Shown piece after piece: positions 11,825-24,394 of a stretch of DNA of 64,000 nt; positions within the stretch are counted from its first letter, which is position 1; every line of letters begins with the position of its first letter. The DNA comes from Proteles cristata cristata (taxonomy: Eukaryota; Chordata; Mammalia; Carnivora; Hyaenidae): positions 1-64,000 of the forward strand of contig JAESUZ010002711.1 of the NCBI GenBank assembly GCA_017311185.1, in the 5' to 3' direction. The notes under the pieces are model-generated. The model ran no database searches. It saw only the letters and a list, made by a program, of their open reading frames with translations, and was not told the DNA's origin. The position numbers and the translations under genes are program-made.

Positions 11825-14800
11825 TTTGTTTGTTTTCATTTTTACTGAATAAATTTGACATGTATAAGTTTAAGGTGTACAGCATGTTACTTTAGTACAT
11901 TTGTATATTGCAATATGATTGCCCATATAGCAGTATTTATCACATCACATCACATATAGTACACAATTATTGTCTATATTCATTATACTGTGCATTAGAC
12001 CTCTATGGCTTATTTACTATGCCTTACAAGTTTGTACCTTTAGATACTATCACTCTAATCTCTCCCCTTCCCCCCAATGAATTCCTTGGTAGCCTCCATT
12101 TTATTCTCTTTTTTATAGGTTTAAGTTTTTTAGATTCCACATACAGGTGATATAATACAGTATTTTTTTTTCTCTGTCTGACTTACCTTGCTTGCATAAT
12201 GTGATTGATGTCCATCCATAGCCTCTTTTCTTATAGCTGAATAATAAATATTCCATTGTGTATAGGTACCACACCTTTTTTATCCATTCATCTGTTGATG
12301 GGCATTTGGATTGTTTTCATCTTGTGGCTATTGTGAATAATGCTGAAATAAGCATGTAAGTTATCCATATTTCTTCAAAATCCTGTTTTCATTTCCTTTT
12401 GGTATATACTCAGAAGTGAAATTGCTAGATTATATGGCAGATCTATTATTAATTTTTCGAGGAAACTCCATGTTGTTTTCCATAGTGGCTGGGCCAATTT
12501 ACATTCCCAACAATAATGTGTATGGGTTCTCTTTTCACCATATCCTCACCAGCATTGTTGTTTATTGTCTTCTCAATGATAGCCATTCTAACAGGTGTGA
12601 GGTGATATATTATTGTGGTTTTGATTTGCATTTTCCTGATGATTAGTGATATTAAAAAATCTTTCATGTATGTTGGTCATTTTATATCCTCTTTGGGAAT
12701 TCTACTCCTGAAATCATTACTACACTATATATTAATTAGCTTGTATTTAAACTAAAAAAAAAAGAAATTAACACCTTATACAACATATGTTTTGTAATTT
12801 TTTCTCCCATTCTATACTGTCTCTTTTCATTTTTGTTAATTGTTTCTTTTCCTGTGCAGAAGCTTTTGATTTTGGTGTATACCAAATTTCGATTTTGTTG
12901 TTTGTGCTTCTGGCATCATGTTAAAAATCATCACCATGACCAATATCAATAAGACAATTCCCTCTGTTTTCTTCTAGGAGTTTTATGACATCAAGCCTTA
13001 TGTTTAAGTCTTTGACTCATTTCAAGTTAATTCTTGCGAGTGGTGTGAGATAGAGGTCCAATTTCATTGTTCTGCATGTGTTTCTCCAGTTTTCCCAGCA
13101 CCATTTGTTGAAGAGACTATTCTTTCCCCATTGGGTATTCTTGCCTCCTCTGTCAAATATTAGTTGGCCATACATACTGAGATTTCATTCCGGGCTCTTT
13201 ATTTTGTTCCATAGGTCAATGTGTCTATTTTTGTGCCAGTACTACACTGTTTTTATTACTATGACTTTATAGCAGAATTTGAAATCTGGAAGCATGATAC
13301 TTTGGGCTTTTTTTTTTTTCCTGCTTAAGATCGCTTTAGCTATTAATGGTCTTCTTTGATTCCACACAAATTTTAGGATTGTTCTTCTATTTCTGTGAAA
13401 AATGCCTTTTGCATTTTGATGGGGATTATATTGAAACTTTAGATGGCTTTTAATATTATGGCCATTTTAACAATATTAATTATTCCAATTCTTCTTTGTC
13501 TCATTACCCTTTTTGGCTTGAAGTCTATTTCATCTGATATAAGTACAGATATATCCCCCTTTCTTGGTTTCCATTTGCTTAGACTATCATCTTCCAATAT
13601 TTCACTTTGAAACTGTGCGTCTTTAGAGCTGAAATGTTTCCTATAGCCAGCATGTAGTTGGATCTAGTTTTTTAAGCCATCTAGCCACTATGTGCCTTTC
13701 GATTGGTGAATTCAATCCATTTATACTTAGAGTGACTTTCTATATGAACAGATTTACTACTGCCATTTTATCATTCACTTTCCGGTTATTTTATCTCTTG
13801 GCTGTTTTTTTCTCTTCTGCTTCTGCCTACCTTTGAAAGTTGGTGGTATTCCATGGTGATTTTTTCAGTCTCCCCTTTTTTTGATATTTTGTGTCTCTGC
13901 TCTAGATTTTTGCTTTGTGGTCACCACAATGTTTACATAAAACAGCTCATAGATAAAATATTCCTTTTTATGATCGCAATTTACCTTTATTAGCCTCTAA
14001 AGATTCCTCTTTTACTCTTCCTCCATTATGTTTTGATGTCACAAATTATCTCTTTTTATACTATGATTTCATTACCAAGTTCTAGCTGCTGTAGTTATTT
14101 TTAATAATCTTTTCCTTTAAACTTTATGGTATAGTTAAGAATGTAATATACTATTCTAAAAGAGTTACATCTAACTCTGACTATTTATTACCTTAATTAG
14201 AGTTTTATGTACTTGAAGAGTACTTGAACTTGAAGAGATCCTTTTAACTACTGGTGGTTAAGTAATGGTGGTGAACTCTCTCAGCTTTTGTTTGTTTGGG
14301 AAAGCCTTTATTTCTCCTTCATATCTGAAGGATAGTTTTGCCAGATAGAGTATTCTTGCCTGGCAGCTTTTATCTTTCAATATTTTAAATATGTCATTCC
14401 ACCCTCTCCCAGCCTGTAGAGTTTCTGTTGAGAAATCTGCCAATACCTTAATAGGGGTTTCTACGAAGCCTGCTGTCCTTTTTTCTCTAGCTGCCTTTAA
14501 ATTTCTTTATCATTGATCTTAGATAGTTTCAACAAATTGTGTCTTGGAAAAAGACCTTTTTGTGTTGAATGCTCTATTAACTTCTTGGATGTGTATATCC
14601 CCCAGGTTTAAGAAGGTCTCAGCTATTTCTATAAATAAAATCTCTGCCCCCTTTTCTATCTCTTCTCCTTCTGGAATTCCCATTACTCTCATGTTAAGTT
14701 TTCTAATGCAATCTGATAGCTTTTATAGATATCCATCATATCTAGATTTCTATCTTCTGGATTGCTAACTCTCTCTTCCATCTGATCTGCTCTATTTCCA

Positions 14801-15610
14801 ACGCATTCTGATATATTCTTTATCTCATTTTTTGAGTTCTTCAGGTCCAAGATTTGGGGTTTTTTTCCAGACTTTTAATCTCTTTGGTAAAATATTCCTT
14901 CTATTTGTTAATTTTATTCCTGATATTATTGTACTGTATTAATTTCTGAGTTTTCTTGTAGCTTATTGAATTTCTTCACAATAGTCATTTTACTTTTTTA
15001 TCGGTTAGATGACAATATGCCATGTCTTCGGGTTTGGATGCTAGAAAACTGTCAGCCCCTGAAGTTGAGAACCTGCACATTAAAAGTAAAGCTGGTGGCA
15101 AAAAGAAAAAGGGTGGTGGTCAACTGGGGGGAGGTATATACTTAGCACATGGGGCTTTGGGTATGCCCACAGTCAAGTAAGGGGATCCTCAAGGTGTGTG
15201 TGGGGGGTTGTCTCAGAGTTCGATGGGTGGTCCTTTTGCCACACAGCAGGAGACATTTACTTTTAGTTCTCTTTGTCTGCCTTTCCCCCAAAGTCAGTGC
15301 AATGTTTCCTGAGCAATGGGTTCCTCCAGCTATAGTGCACATAGCCAGGCTGGCACCCCACTCACCCTCCACCTCCTCTGACAAAAACATCATGATGGTC
15401 AACTGTCAGACCTGCCGCTGCTTTCTCTGCTGCAGCCTCTGCCACCACTGGCTCTGCCACTAGTCCTTTTCTTCCCAGCCTCTTCCCCAGTCCAATCCAC
15501 CCACCGTGAAGTGCACAGATGGATGGATCTCTCAGATGTCCTGGCGTGCCGTGCACAGGCACTTTCCTTCAGTTGTGGATGTCCAATTGGTTATAAATAA
15601 AAAAGGGAGA
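11825..15610 (-). repeat. Long old L1, antisense
   Basis: Read left to right it runs from the L1 3' UTR (TAAGTTTAAGGTGTACAGCA) through the antisense ORF2 end (CATCTGTTGATGGGCATTTG; CAGCACCATTTGTTGAAGAG) to upstream L1 sequence (GAGAAATCTGCCAATACCTT) and a more GC-rich 5' part at about 15040-15560. All frames are broken. It is probably one long element, although a composite of two cannot be excluded. Confidence 0.6.
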
Positions 15611-16069
15611 GGAAAAAAAGCAAAACTCACAGTGCCATGATGCTGACATCACTCTTTTGCATGATTTTTGAAGATAATGTTCATCATAGAAGTTCCCTTT
15701 CATTTTCACTGTTTTTTAATCATGAATGTATGTTAAATTTTACTAAATGCTTTTTCTTTATCTACTGAGAAAACGTTATGATTTTCTTTTTAATAATGGT
15801 AATACAGTGGACTATATTTGTTGATTTTCTAATGTAAAACCAACCTTGAATTCCTAGGATATAAGCAACTCAGCCATAACATGTTGTCCTTTTACATGCT
15901 ACTAGATTCAGTTTACAGTCATTTGGGTTTGGAGTTTTGCATCTGTGTTCATGAGTGAGGTCACCTGTAACTTTCTTTTCAAGTATTGTTTTTGCCATAT
16001 TTTAGTATCAAGTTTATACTAGTCTCAAGAGTTGGGAAACTCTATTTTCTATTTTCTGAAAATATTTTC

Positions 16070-16291
16070 TTTTTTTTAAAGTTTTTCATGTTTATTTATT
16101 ATTGAGACAGAGAGAAACAGAGCATGAGTAGGGGAGGGGCAGAGAGAGATGGAAACAGAATCTGAAGCAGGTTCCAGGCTCTGAGCTGTCAGCACAGAGC
16201 CCGACACGGGGCTTGAACCCACAAACTGTGAGATCCTGACCTGAGCCAATATCAAGAGTTAGATACTTAACTGGCTGAGCCACCCAGACAT
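16070..16291 (-). repeat. CAN-SINE, antisense
   Basis: TTTCATGTTTATTTATTATT reversed tail, GA-rich body, GGGGCTTGAACCCACAAACT B box, ending GGCTGAGCCACCCAGACA. Confidence 0.92.
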
Positions 16292-16936
16292 AAAAATATA
16301 TACTTTTAATATAGCTATAGTTTTCTTTGTTTTAGAATGTGTTGGCATGTCTTATTTAATCATTTAACTTTCAACTTTTCTGTATCCTTAATCCTTATAT
16401 TTCCAAGACATGTTTCTGATAGATAGCATAAGACAGAATTTGTTTTTATCAAGTTTGAAAGTCTTTATCTTTTAACTGGAGCATTTAGTTCACTTACATG
16501 AAACATAATTAATATTACATTGTTAAGTCACAGACATTGCACCATTTCTAAAGGCACAATTTGCACATATTTGAGTTTATTTTGTACTTTCCAATTGTAC
16601 TTATTTTGTAAACTTATTTTGCAAACTTATTTTGTACTTTCCATTTGTCATATCTGTTTCATTTTTTCTCCTTTCTTATTTTGGATTTACTAAATGTTTT
16701 AGTCACACCAAGATTGTCCCCTTTAAGTAGTTTAAGAGTTATTTCATTTTGTAGTTGCCTTAGAAATTGTAATTTGCTTAATATAATAAAGTCTAAACTT
16801 AATAAGTTATTAAATTCCTTCTTCATAATAAAAGAAACTTAGAGCACTTTAATTCTTTTACTTCAAAACTTACAAATTATTTTTCATTTTATTTAATCTA
16901 TTTTTTCATCCTTTAAGATACTATTATTAGTTTTAT

Positions 16937-17096
16937 TAATCAGTATTTTCTTAGATTCATTCACATATTTACTACTTCTATACTCTTTATTTCTTGTTTC
17001 TCATAACTTTTATCTGGGAAAAATTCTCTCTGACTATCATATATGATTCAGAATTTTCTCTGTTGAGAATCTGCTAGGGACAAACTCTCCATTTTT
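16937..17096 (+). repeat. Source copy of a ~160-bp local duplication
   Basis: The stretch from TAATCAGTATTTTCTTAGAT to AGGGACAAACTCTCCATTTT is repeated, about 88-90% alike by eye, at 18271-18430 in the same orientation. Here it is continuous with surrounding L1 sequence, so this is the likely source. Confidence 0.85.
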
Positions 17097-17453
17097 GTCT
17101 GAAAATATCTTTATTTCCTCATCATTCTTAAAAGATATTTTCAGTGGCTATAAGATTCTACTTTGGCTGTTATTTTCTTCCAGAACATTAAACATCATCC
17201 CACTGTCTTCTGCCTTCCATTACTGCCACTGAGAGACCAGATTCCATTAAAATGGTGCTTCTTTGAATGTAAGCCTTCTTTTTCCTCTAGCTTATGAATG
17301 ATGTTCTCTTTTTCTATGGTGCTCTGCAGTTTCAATATGACGTACCTTAGTGTGAATTTCTTTTTATTTATCCTATATGGGATTTATTGGCCAACTGAAA
17401 CTTTGAATTGGTCCTTTCATCAGTTCTAGAAAATACTCAAGAATAGCTCTTTT

Positions 17454-17680
17454 TTTTTAAATTTTTTAAATGTTTTATTTATTTCTAGGAGAGAGAGAGA
17501 GAGAGACAGCGTGAGCAGGGGAGGGTCAGAGAGAGAGAGGGAGACACACACTCTGAAACAGGCTCCAGGCTCTGAGCTGGCAGTCAGCACAGAGCCCGAC
17601 GCGGGGCTCGAACCCACGAACCGCGAGATCACGACCTAACGAAAGTCAGACGCTTAACTGACTAAGCCACCCAGGCGCCC
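17454..17680 (-). repeat. CAN-SINE, first of a tandem pair
   Basis: Antisense copy with TTTATTTCTAGGAGAGAGAG, B box GGCTCGAACCCACGAACCGC and complete GCCACCCAGGCGCCC head. CAAGAATAGCTCTTTT lies at 17438-17453 before it and 17681-17696 after it. Confidence 0.95.
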
Positions 17681-17696
17681 CAAGAATAGCTCTTTT

Positions 17697-17930
17697 ATTT
17701 TTTTTTTAAATTTTTAAATGCTTTATTTATTTCTAGGAGAGAGAGAGAGAGAGAGAGAGACAGCGTGAGCAGGGGAGGGTCAGAGAGAGAGGGAGTCACA
17801 CACTCTGAAACAGGCTCCAGGCTCTGAGCTGGCAGTCAGCAAAGAGCCCGACGGGTTCGAACCCACGAACGGTGAGATCATGACCTAAGCGAAAGTCAGA
17901 CGCTTAACTGACTAAGCCACCCAGGCGCCC
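17697..17930 (-). repeat. CAN-SINE, second of a tandem pair
   Basis: Nearly the same as the preceding copy but with a short deletion beside the B box (CCCGACGGGTTCGAACCCAC). It is followed by a third copy of CAAGAATAGCTCTTTT at 17931-17946. Confidence 0.95.
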
Positions 17931-18136
17931 CAAGAATAGCTCTTTTAATGTGGCATTTGCCCATGTCTTCCTTTCCTCCACTTTAGATGCTCTACTCATG
18001 TTAGACTTCCTTATGCCAGTTTGAATGTCTCTTAATTGCTTTTTCATATTGCTTATCCTTTTTTTTTAATGCTAGTTCTAGTTTACTAATTCTCTCTTTA
18101 GCTATATCTAAATTTTCTGTTAACTCATCCATTTTT

Positions 18137-18270
18137 AAAAATTATTTTTGAGAGAGGGAGAGCACATGTGAATAGGGGAGAGGGGCAGAAGGAGAGAGAG
18201 AGAATCATAAGCAGTCTTTTTTCTCATCATGGCCCAATGCAGGGTTCAATCCATGACCTTATCATGACCT
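18137..18270 (-). repeat. CAN-SINE fragment (tail and body)
   Basis: Diverged antisense copy: TTTTTGAGAGAGGGAGAGCA to ATCATGACCT. Its head portion resumes only at 18431 after a foreign 160-base segment. Confidence 0.7.
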
Positions 18271-18430
18271 TAATCAATATTTCTTAGATTCATTCACATA
18301 TTTACTACTTTGTATCCTCTTTATTCCTTGTTTGTCATACCTACTATCTGGGGAGAAATCCCTTCTGAATATTGTATATGATTCAGAATTTTCTCTATTG
18401 AGAATCTGCTAGGGACAAACTCTACATTTT
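18271..18430 (+). repeat. Second copy of the ~160-bp local duplication
   Basis: TAATCAATATTTCTTAGATT through GGGACAAACTCTACATTTT repeats 16937-17096, 1.33 kb upstream. It separates the tail-body fragment from the head fragment of a CAN-SINE. Confidence 0.85.
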
Positions 18431-18501
18431 CATAGTTCATGGGATCATGAACTGAGGAGAAATCGGGTCGGACACTCCACCAACTGAGCCACCCAGGCAC
18501 C
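18431..18501 (-). repeat. CAN-SINE fragment (head)
   Basis: GGGATCATGAACTGAGGAGA to CAACTGAGCCACCCAGGCAC is the reversed head of the SINE, beyond the inserted duplication. Confidence 0.75.
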
Positions 18502-18597
18502 TTCATTCATTTTTTAAATTTCAGTTTTCAATGTATTATTTTTAGAAGTTTTGTTTGGTTGTTTTTCAAATATATCTTGTCATTTTTATTACTTGTA

Positions 18598-18635
<38 letters not shown>
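18598..18635. repeat. (ATT)n microsatellite
   Basis: About twelve perfect ATT units. Confidence 0.95.
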
Positions 18636-18939
18636 GAACTATTTGGGAGTCAGTTGCAGAGATAACAACCCTACCCTAAATATTTCAGTGTGTATCTGCT
18701 AGAATCAAGGTCATTATCTTCTATAACTATAGTGAAATAGTCAAATTAAGAAAATTTAAAATTGATGTGATGCTATTATCTAATATATAGTTCATATTCA
18801 AATTTTGACAAATATTCCAAAGCTATTTTTACAAAAAAATTGTATATAAAATTATTTTATCTTTATATAAAATATCTGTATATATTATCTGTATATAAAA
18901 AATATTTTATCTTTATTTTTACTTCTTTTGTCTTTTATT

Positions 18940-19108
18940 TTTCTAAGTTTATTTTATTTATTTTGAGAGAGAGAGAGAGAGGATGAGAGAGAGAGAGACA
19001 GTGAGAGAGTGAATGAGAATCCCAAGCAGGCTCTGACCTGTCAGTGCAGAGCCCAGTGTGAGACTCCTGAGCCAAAATCAAGAGTCGGATGCCTAACCAA
19101 CTAAGCCA
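18940..19108 (-). repeat. Diverged CAN-SINE, antisense
   Basis: TTTATTTTATTTATTTTGAG, then GA-rich body and GAGTCGGATGCCTAACCAAC. The B box is deleted and the head stops at CTAAGCCA. Confidence 0.8.
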
Positions 19109-19199
19109 GTTCTATAGCCTTCTGTTGTTTATATAATATTGACAATTTTGAATAGTATAGGCCTATTGTTTTGTAGACTATCCTTCGTGAATCAATTCA

Positions 19200-19945
19200 T
19201 GCATTTCCAATCCCCCAACTTTTTATTGTGGCAAAATATATACAACACATATTTAGTATCTTAACCATTTTTTAGTGTGCAGCTGAGTGGTGTTGAATAC
19301 ATCCATAATGCTGTGCAACCATCACCACCATCCACCTCCAGACCTCTTTCATTTGTAAAACTAAAGCTCTATAGCCATTAAATAAGAACTCTCTATTTTC
19401 CACTTCTCCTCGGCCCTTGGGACCATCATTTTGTTTTCTGTCTGTGATTTTGACTATTCTAAGTACTTTGTATAAATGGGATTACATAGTATTTGTCTTT
19501 TTGTGACTGCCTTATTTCAGTTAGCATTGTGTCCTCAAGGTTCATCTACATTGTATCATGTGTCAAAATTTCCTTCCTTTTAAGGTTGAATAATATTCCA
19601 TTGTATAGACCACATTTTGCTTATCTATTCATCAGTTGTTGGACATAGGTTGCTAGCACATTTTAGTAATTATGTATAATGCTGCTATAAACATGGGTGT
19701 AGAAATAGCCTTTCAGGACCCTGCTTTTTGGTATGTATTCAGAAGGGAAATGCTGGGTCATATGGTAATTCTATATTTGATTTTTTGAGGACCACCATAT
19801 ACCATTTTACATTCCAACCAACAGTACACAAGCGTTCCAATTTCTCCATATCTTCACTAATACCTTCTTTTATTTGTGTAGTAGCCATCCTAATGTGTGT
19901 GAAGTAAGGGAGACATTTGAATATGGTACTCAGAGCCAGCATCTA
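19200..19945 (-). repeat. L1 3' end, antisense
   Basis: TTTTTATTGTGGCAAAATAT, then CATAATGCTGTGCAACCATC, TTCCATTGTATAGACCACAT and TGCTGGGTCATATGGTAATT follow the antisense order of an old L1 3' UTR and ORF2 end. Confidence 0.7.
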
Positions 19946-20661
19946 TGGAGAGATGATTATTTGATGAATAAGAAAGACGCAGTCAAGCAAAAACTATAGT
20001 GACTGAAAAGGGGAGGGACAGGAGATGAGAACAAAGTGGGCAGTAGTCAGATCCTACAGGCCCTCCTAGGCTGCAGACAAGGGTATGGACTGTATTAAGT
20101 GTAATGGAAAGACATTGAAAAGTATTTAAGTAAGGGAGTAACATAATCTGATTTTTTTTGCATGAAACTGTTTTATGTTTTTAGTATTACTTCATGAAAT
20201 CATTTTTTATTGAAGTATAGTTGACATACAATGTCACATTAGTTTCAGGTGTACAACAGTGATTCTAAAACTCCATATTTATGCTATACTCCCCACAAGT
20301 GTAGCAACCATCTGTCATTACATAACACTACTACAATACCATTGACTATATTCCCTATGCTCTACCTGTCATCCCCATGACATCCATTCCATAACTTGAA
20401 GCCTGTATCTACCACCCCACTTTACCCATTTCCCCATCTCCCTATCCTTCTCCCCTCTGGCAACCACCAGTTTGTTCTCTCATTTACAGGTCTGTTTCTG
20501 CTTTTTTTGTTTCATTTTTTAGATTCCACGTCTAAGTGAAATCATAGGGTATTTGTCTTTCTCTGTTTGACTTCTTTCACTTAGCATAATACCCTTTAGC
20601 TCTATCTGTGTTGTCACATATGGCAAAGTCTATTATTTTTATGGCTGAGTAATATTCCACT

Positions 20662-20735
20662 TTGTGTGTGTGTGTGTGTGTGCGCGCGCGTGCGTGTGTG
20701 TGTGAGTGCGCGCGTGCGCATGCATGCACGTGCAC
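20662..20735. repeat. (GT)n/(GC)n purine-pyrimidine tract
   Basis: TG repeats passing into CG and mixed CGTGCG/TGCATGCA: about 70 bases of alternating purine and pyrimidine, a sequence class prone to Z-DNA. Confidence 0.9.
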
Positions 20736-20930
20736 ATAAAATCACATTTTCTTTAGACATTCATCCATGGACAGACACTTAGGCTATTTTCATATCTTGG
20801 CTATTGTAAATAATGCTGCAATGAACATAGGGGTGTATACATCTAATTTTTGGATTGGTGTTTTCATTTTCCTTTGGTAAATATCCTGAGGTGGGATTAC
20901 TGGGTCATACGGTATTTCTACTTTTATTTG

Positions 20931-21164
20931 TTTATTTGTTTGTTTATTTATTTATTTCAATGTTTTATTTATTTTTGAGAGACAGTGAGAGACAGAGCAC
21001 TAGTGGGGGAGGGGCATAGAAAGAGGAAGATACAGAATCCGAAGCAGGCTCTAGGCTCTGAGCTGTCAGCACAGAGCCTGACTTTGAGTTCAAACCCACA
21101 AACTGTAAGATCATGACCTGAGCTGAAGTTGGATGCTTAACCGACTGAGACATCCAGGCACCCC
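20931..21164 (-). repeat. CAN-SINE with imperfect TSD
   Basis: Long T/G tail (TTTGTTTATTTGTTTGTTTA), body, B box GAGTTCAAACCCACAAACTG, ending GAGACATCCAGGCACCCC. GTATTTCT plus CTTTT flanks both sides. Confidence 0.92.
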
Positions 21165-21825
21165 TGTATTTCTCTTTTTAATTGTATAAGGAAGCTTCAT
21201 ACTCTCTTCTATAATGGTTGTACCAACGTACGTTCCCACCAACAATGCAAGGGGGTTTCTTTTTCTCCACATCCTTGCCAACACTTATTATTTCTGGTCT
21301 TTTTGATACTGGCCATTTGGGTAGGTGTAAGGTAATATCTCATTGTAGTTTTGATTTACATTTTCGTGATGATTAGTGATTTGGGCAACCTTCCATGAGT
21401 CTTTTGGCGATATATATGTCTTCTTTGGAAAAATGTCTATTCAGGTCCTCTGCCCATTTTTAAATAAGATTATTTTTTTTTTTTTGAGTTGAGTTGTATA
21501 CATTATATATTTTGGATATTAACCCCGTACTGGATATATCATTCGCAAATATCTTCCCCCATTTAGTAAGTTTCATTTTCATTTTGTTGATGACTTCTTT
21601 TGCTATGCAAACCCTTTTCATTTTGATGTAGTTCCAATAGTTTATTTTTGCTTTTGTTTCCTTTATCTAAGGAGACATATTTATAAAAATGTTGCAAAGA
21701 CTAATGTCAAAAAAATTTCTGCTGTGCTCTCTTCTATTATTTTTATGGTTTTAGGTCTCACATTTAGATCTTTGATACATTCTGAATTTATTTTTGTGTA
21801 TGGTGTAAGAAAGTCATCCGGTTTC

Positions 21826-22058
21826 TGGGGCACCTGGCTGGCTCAGTCTGTTAAGCATTCGACTTCAGCTTAGGTCATGATCTCACGGTCCATGGGTTTG
21901 AGCCCTGCATTGGGCTCTGTGCTGACAGCTTGGAGCCTGGAGTTGCTTCAGATTCTGTGTCTCTTGTCTCCCTCTGTCCCTCCCCTGCTCAGGCTCTGTC
22001 TGTCTCTGTCTCTGTCTTTCTCTCAAAAATAAATAAATGTTTAAAATATTTTTTAAAA
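21826..22058 (+). repeat. CAN-SINE with 18-bp TSD
   Basis: GGGGCACCTGGCTGGCTCAG head, B box GGTTTGAGCCCTGCATTGGG, AAATAAATAAATG tail. AAGAAAGTCATCCGGTTTC-like flanks match with about three differences (21808-21825 and about 22060-22077). Confidence 0.93.
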
Positions 22059-22750
22059 AAAGAAAGTGGTCCAGTTTCATACTTTCACATGTAGCTATCC
22101 AGCATGTAGTTTTCCATGTAGTTTCACATGTAGTTTTCCCAGCACCATTTATTTTAGAAACTGTCTTTTCCCCATTGCATATTCTTGCCTCCTTTGTTGA
22201 TTATTAATTGACCATATAAGCATGGGTTTATTTCTGGGTTCCCTATTCTGTTCCATTGATCTACATGTCTATTTTTGTGCCAGTACCATATTGTTCTAGT
22301 TATTACAGCTTTGTAGTGTATCTTGAAATCTGGGATTGTTATACTTCCAGCTTCTAAAGATTGTTTTGGCTCTGGAGTCTTTTGTGGTTCAATACAAATT
22401 TTAGTATTATTTGTCCTAGTTCTGTAGAAGTGCTGCTGGTATTTTGACAGGCATTGCTTTGACTTCGTAAATTGCTTTGGGTAATATGGACATTTTAACA
22501 ATATTTATCTTTTCAATTCATTAGTACAGAATATTGTCCCATTTGTTTTTGTTGTTTTTTATTTCTTTCATCAATGTTTTATAGTTTTCAGAGTACAAGT
22601 TGTTTTACTTCCTTGGCTAAATTTATTTCTAGGCATTTTATTATTTTTGGTACAATTGTAGATGTAACTGTTTTTCTTTTTTTCTCTTTCTGCTACTTTG
22701 TTATTAGATCTGGTTAGTTTTTAAAATTTATTTGAATGATTAAAAATAAT

Positions 22751-23450
22751 TTAAAAATTTTAATCACAATATAGGTATAACAATGTTAAAAGCTTTGTTA
22801 ATAAAACAACTCTACCACTACTCTGTTCCATTCCACTCCCTAAGGGTAGCCATTCAATATTAAGCTTTTTAAAAGATGTGTTTATTTACCTATTTCTAAA
22901 TCATATGCAGGTATTGCCACCTCTTGATAAATAAAAAGTATATTTACTTTTTGCTATGGCACGTAAACATTTTTAGTATTCTTATTCTTCTCTTTTCTAG
23001 AGGTTCCTTTTCTGGATAATGGAAGTGTTCTGGAGAAGAAAAAACTATAGATTATATTCTTTGGTGAGGTGAGAGAAAAATCTAAAATTATAAATATTTC
23101 CCTCAATGAAACCCACCAGTAAATATAACCCATTCCATCAGGATTTTCATACCTCATAGTTAAATATGAATGAAGAGACAAGTATTATTAAATATATGAG
23201 TAAATCTTCCAAAATGAGCTAAAGAGACGGAAACAAAAAACAGAAATGGAAGGAAGAAATTGTAATTAATATTCCGTGGAGATTGTAAGAGATACTTAAA
23301 AGATATGCATACACAAAATAAAATTACATATGCACACAATCAGTCAAAAGAAGAAAAAGGTTTTGATATTAACTATGTAATAGCTGAATTTTATTGAATT
23401 TAAAATTCGTTAAAAGGTTTGAAAGATAAAGTTTAAGATGTTTCCCAGAG
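22751..23450. other. Unassigned AT-rich stretch
   Basis: Nothing confidently recognised. Probably degraded L1-related sequence, given its A-rich composition, but no defining motif is seen. Confidence 0.3.
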
Positions 23451-24330
23451 TGTAGAAAAAAATAGATAAAGCAACAACAACAGCTAAGAAATAAGGGATA
23501 ATACAATTACAGGATTGAATCAGGACATCTGACATTCAACTAGTAAGGAATTAGTTACAAAGAGTCAAGAAAGAAAAGAATGGAGAGAATAAAATATTAA
23601 AGAAATAATGTAAGAAAATACCCCCAAACTACAGAACATACACTTTTCTAATGAAAAGGCCATAGTAACTTACCAGAGACCCACTCTAAGGAATATCATT
23701 ACGAAATGTTAGAACAGTGAAATGAAACAGAAGACTTGAAAGCTTCTAAAACAAGCAAACAATGTACTGAGGACACAGAGTACACTGGATTTCTTAAGAG
23801 CAACGCTGGAAACAGAGGACAATGAAGCAATGGCCAAATTTTGAGTCAAATAATTTGCAGCCTGGAATTCTATACTCAGCCAAGTAACAAATATAAGTGA
23901 TGGTAAAATCTTAAATTTTCAGATATGCAAGGTCTCAAAATATCTAGGTCCCATGTATTCTTCCGCCAGAAGTTATTAAAAGAGATTATCCATTGAAACA
24001 AGGAAGTAAGCCAAGAAAGATATGAGGTCTAGAATATAGGGGACCCAACAAAGGAGATACAGAAAGAGAATACTCATAACAACAGCCGGGCAAAAGCCTA
24101 GAGAGCAAATCTGTAGAGACTGGGGCAGCAGGACAGAGGACTCCAGGAGTGCTGGGTCCAGGAAAAACCTGAAACTGATAAACTCTCTGTCTAGTCTGAG
24201 AGTATGGAAAACTGTATTGCAAGACATTTTATATTACTGTCACAGATGTAAGAACAGCTAGCCATGGGTTCTAGGAAAATTAAACAAGTTGAAAAACAAG
24301 GCAATTATTAACTCCAGATAAAATAAAAAG
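23450..24330 (+). repeat. Old L1/HAL1-like segment, sense
   Basis: TGCAGCCTGGAATTCTATAC, TCTTAAATTTTCAGATATGC and CGCCAGAAGTTATTAAAAGA follow the coding order of ancient L1/half-L1 elements (the AILYPAK-type region). Heavily decayed. Confidence 0.55.
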
Positions 24331-24394
24331 TTGTGTAAGAAAGGAAATATAATCATGGTACAATACTAGGGTCACTACAAAATAATTTTTAAAT

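Larger units (their letters stand above)
15650..18136 (-). repeat. Old L1 sequence, antisense, with nested SINEs
   Basis: TTGATTTTCTAATGTAAAAC then CAACCTTGAATTCCTAGGAT is antisense L1 ORF2, and TTCTTCCAGAACATTAAACA onward is upstream L1. SINEs sit at 16070-16291 and 17454-17930. Confidence 0.6.
20190..22750 (-). repeat. Old L1 ORF2 3' half and 3' UTR, antisense
   Basis: Runs from 3' UTR (TTATTGAAGTATAGTTGACA at 20208) into the ORF2 end. On the minus strand 22501-22154 still reads as a degenerate ORF2 C-terminus: [20 protein letters not shown], then [20 protein letters not shown]. Stops and frameshifts elsewhere show it is dead. Interrupted by SINEs at 20931-21164 and 21826-22058. Confidence 0.85.

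Noticed and set aside
15142..15562. Overlapping frames of 66-104 codons on both strands
   Set aside because: The segment is the GC-richer end of a long antisense L1. No splice sites, conserved motif or promoter supports a separate gene.
17438..17946. Repeated 16-base sequence with ~235-base spacers as a CRISPR-like array
   Set aside because: The repeats are SINE target-site duplications and the spacers are SINEs; this is animal nuclear DNA.
22154..22501. 115-codon antisense frame with IWYWHKNRH and QWNRI motifs
   Set aside because: Recognisable as the decayed C-terminal end of L1 ORF2; it is part of a dead retrotransposon, not a host gene.
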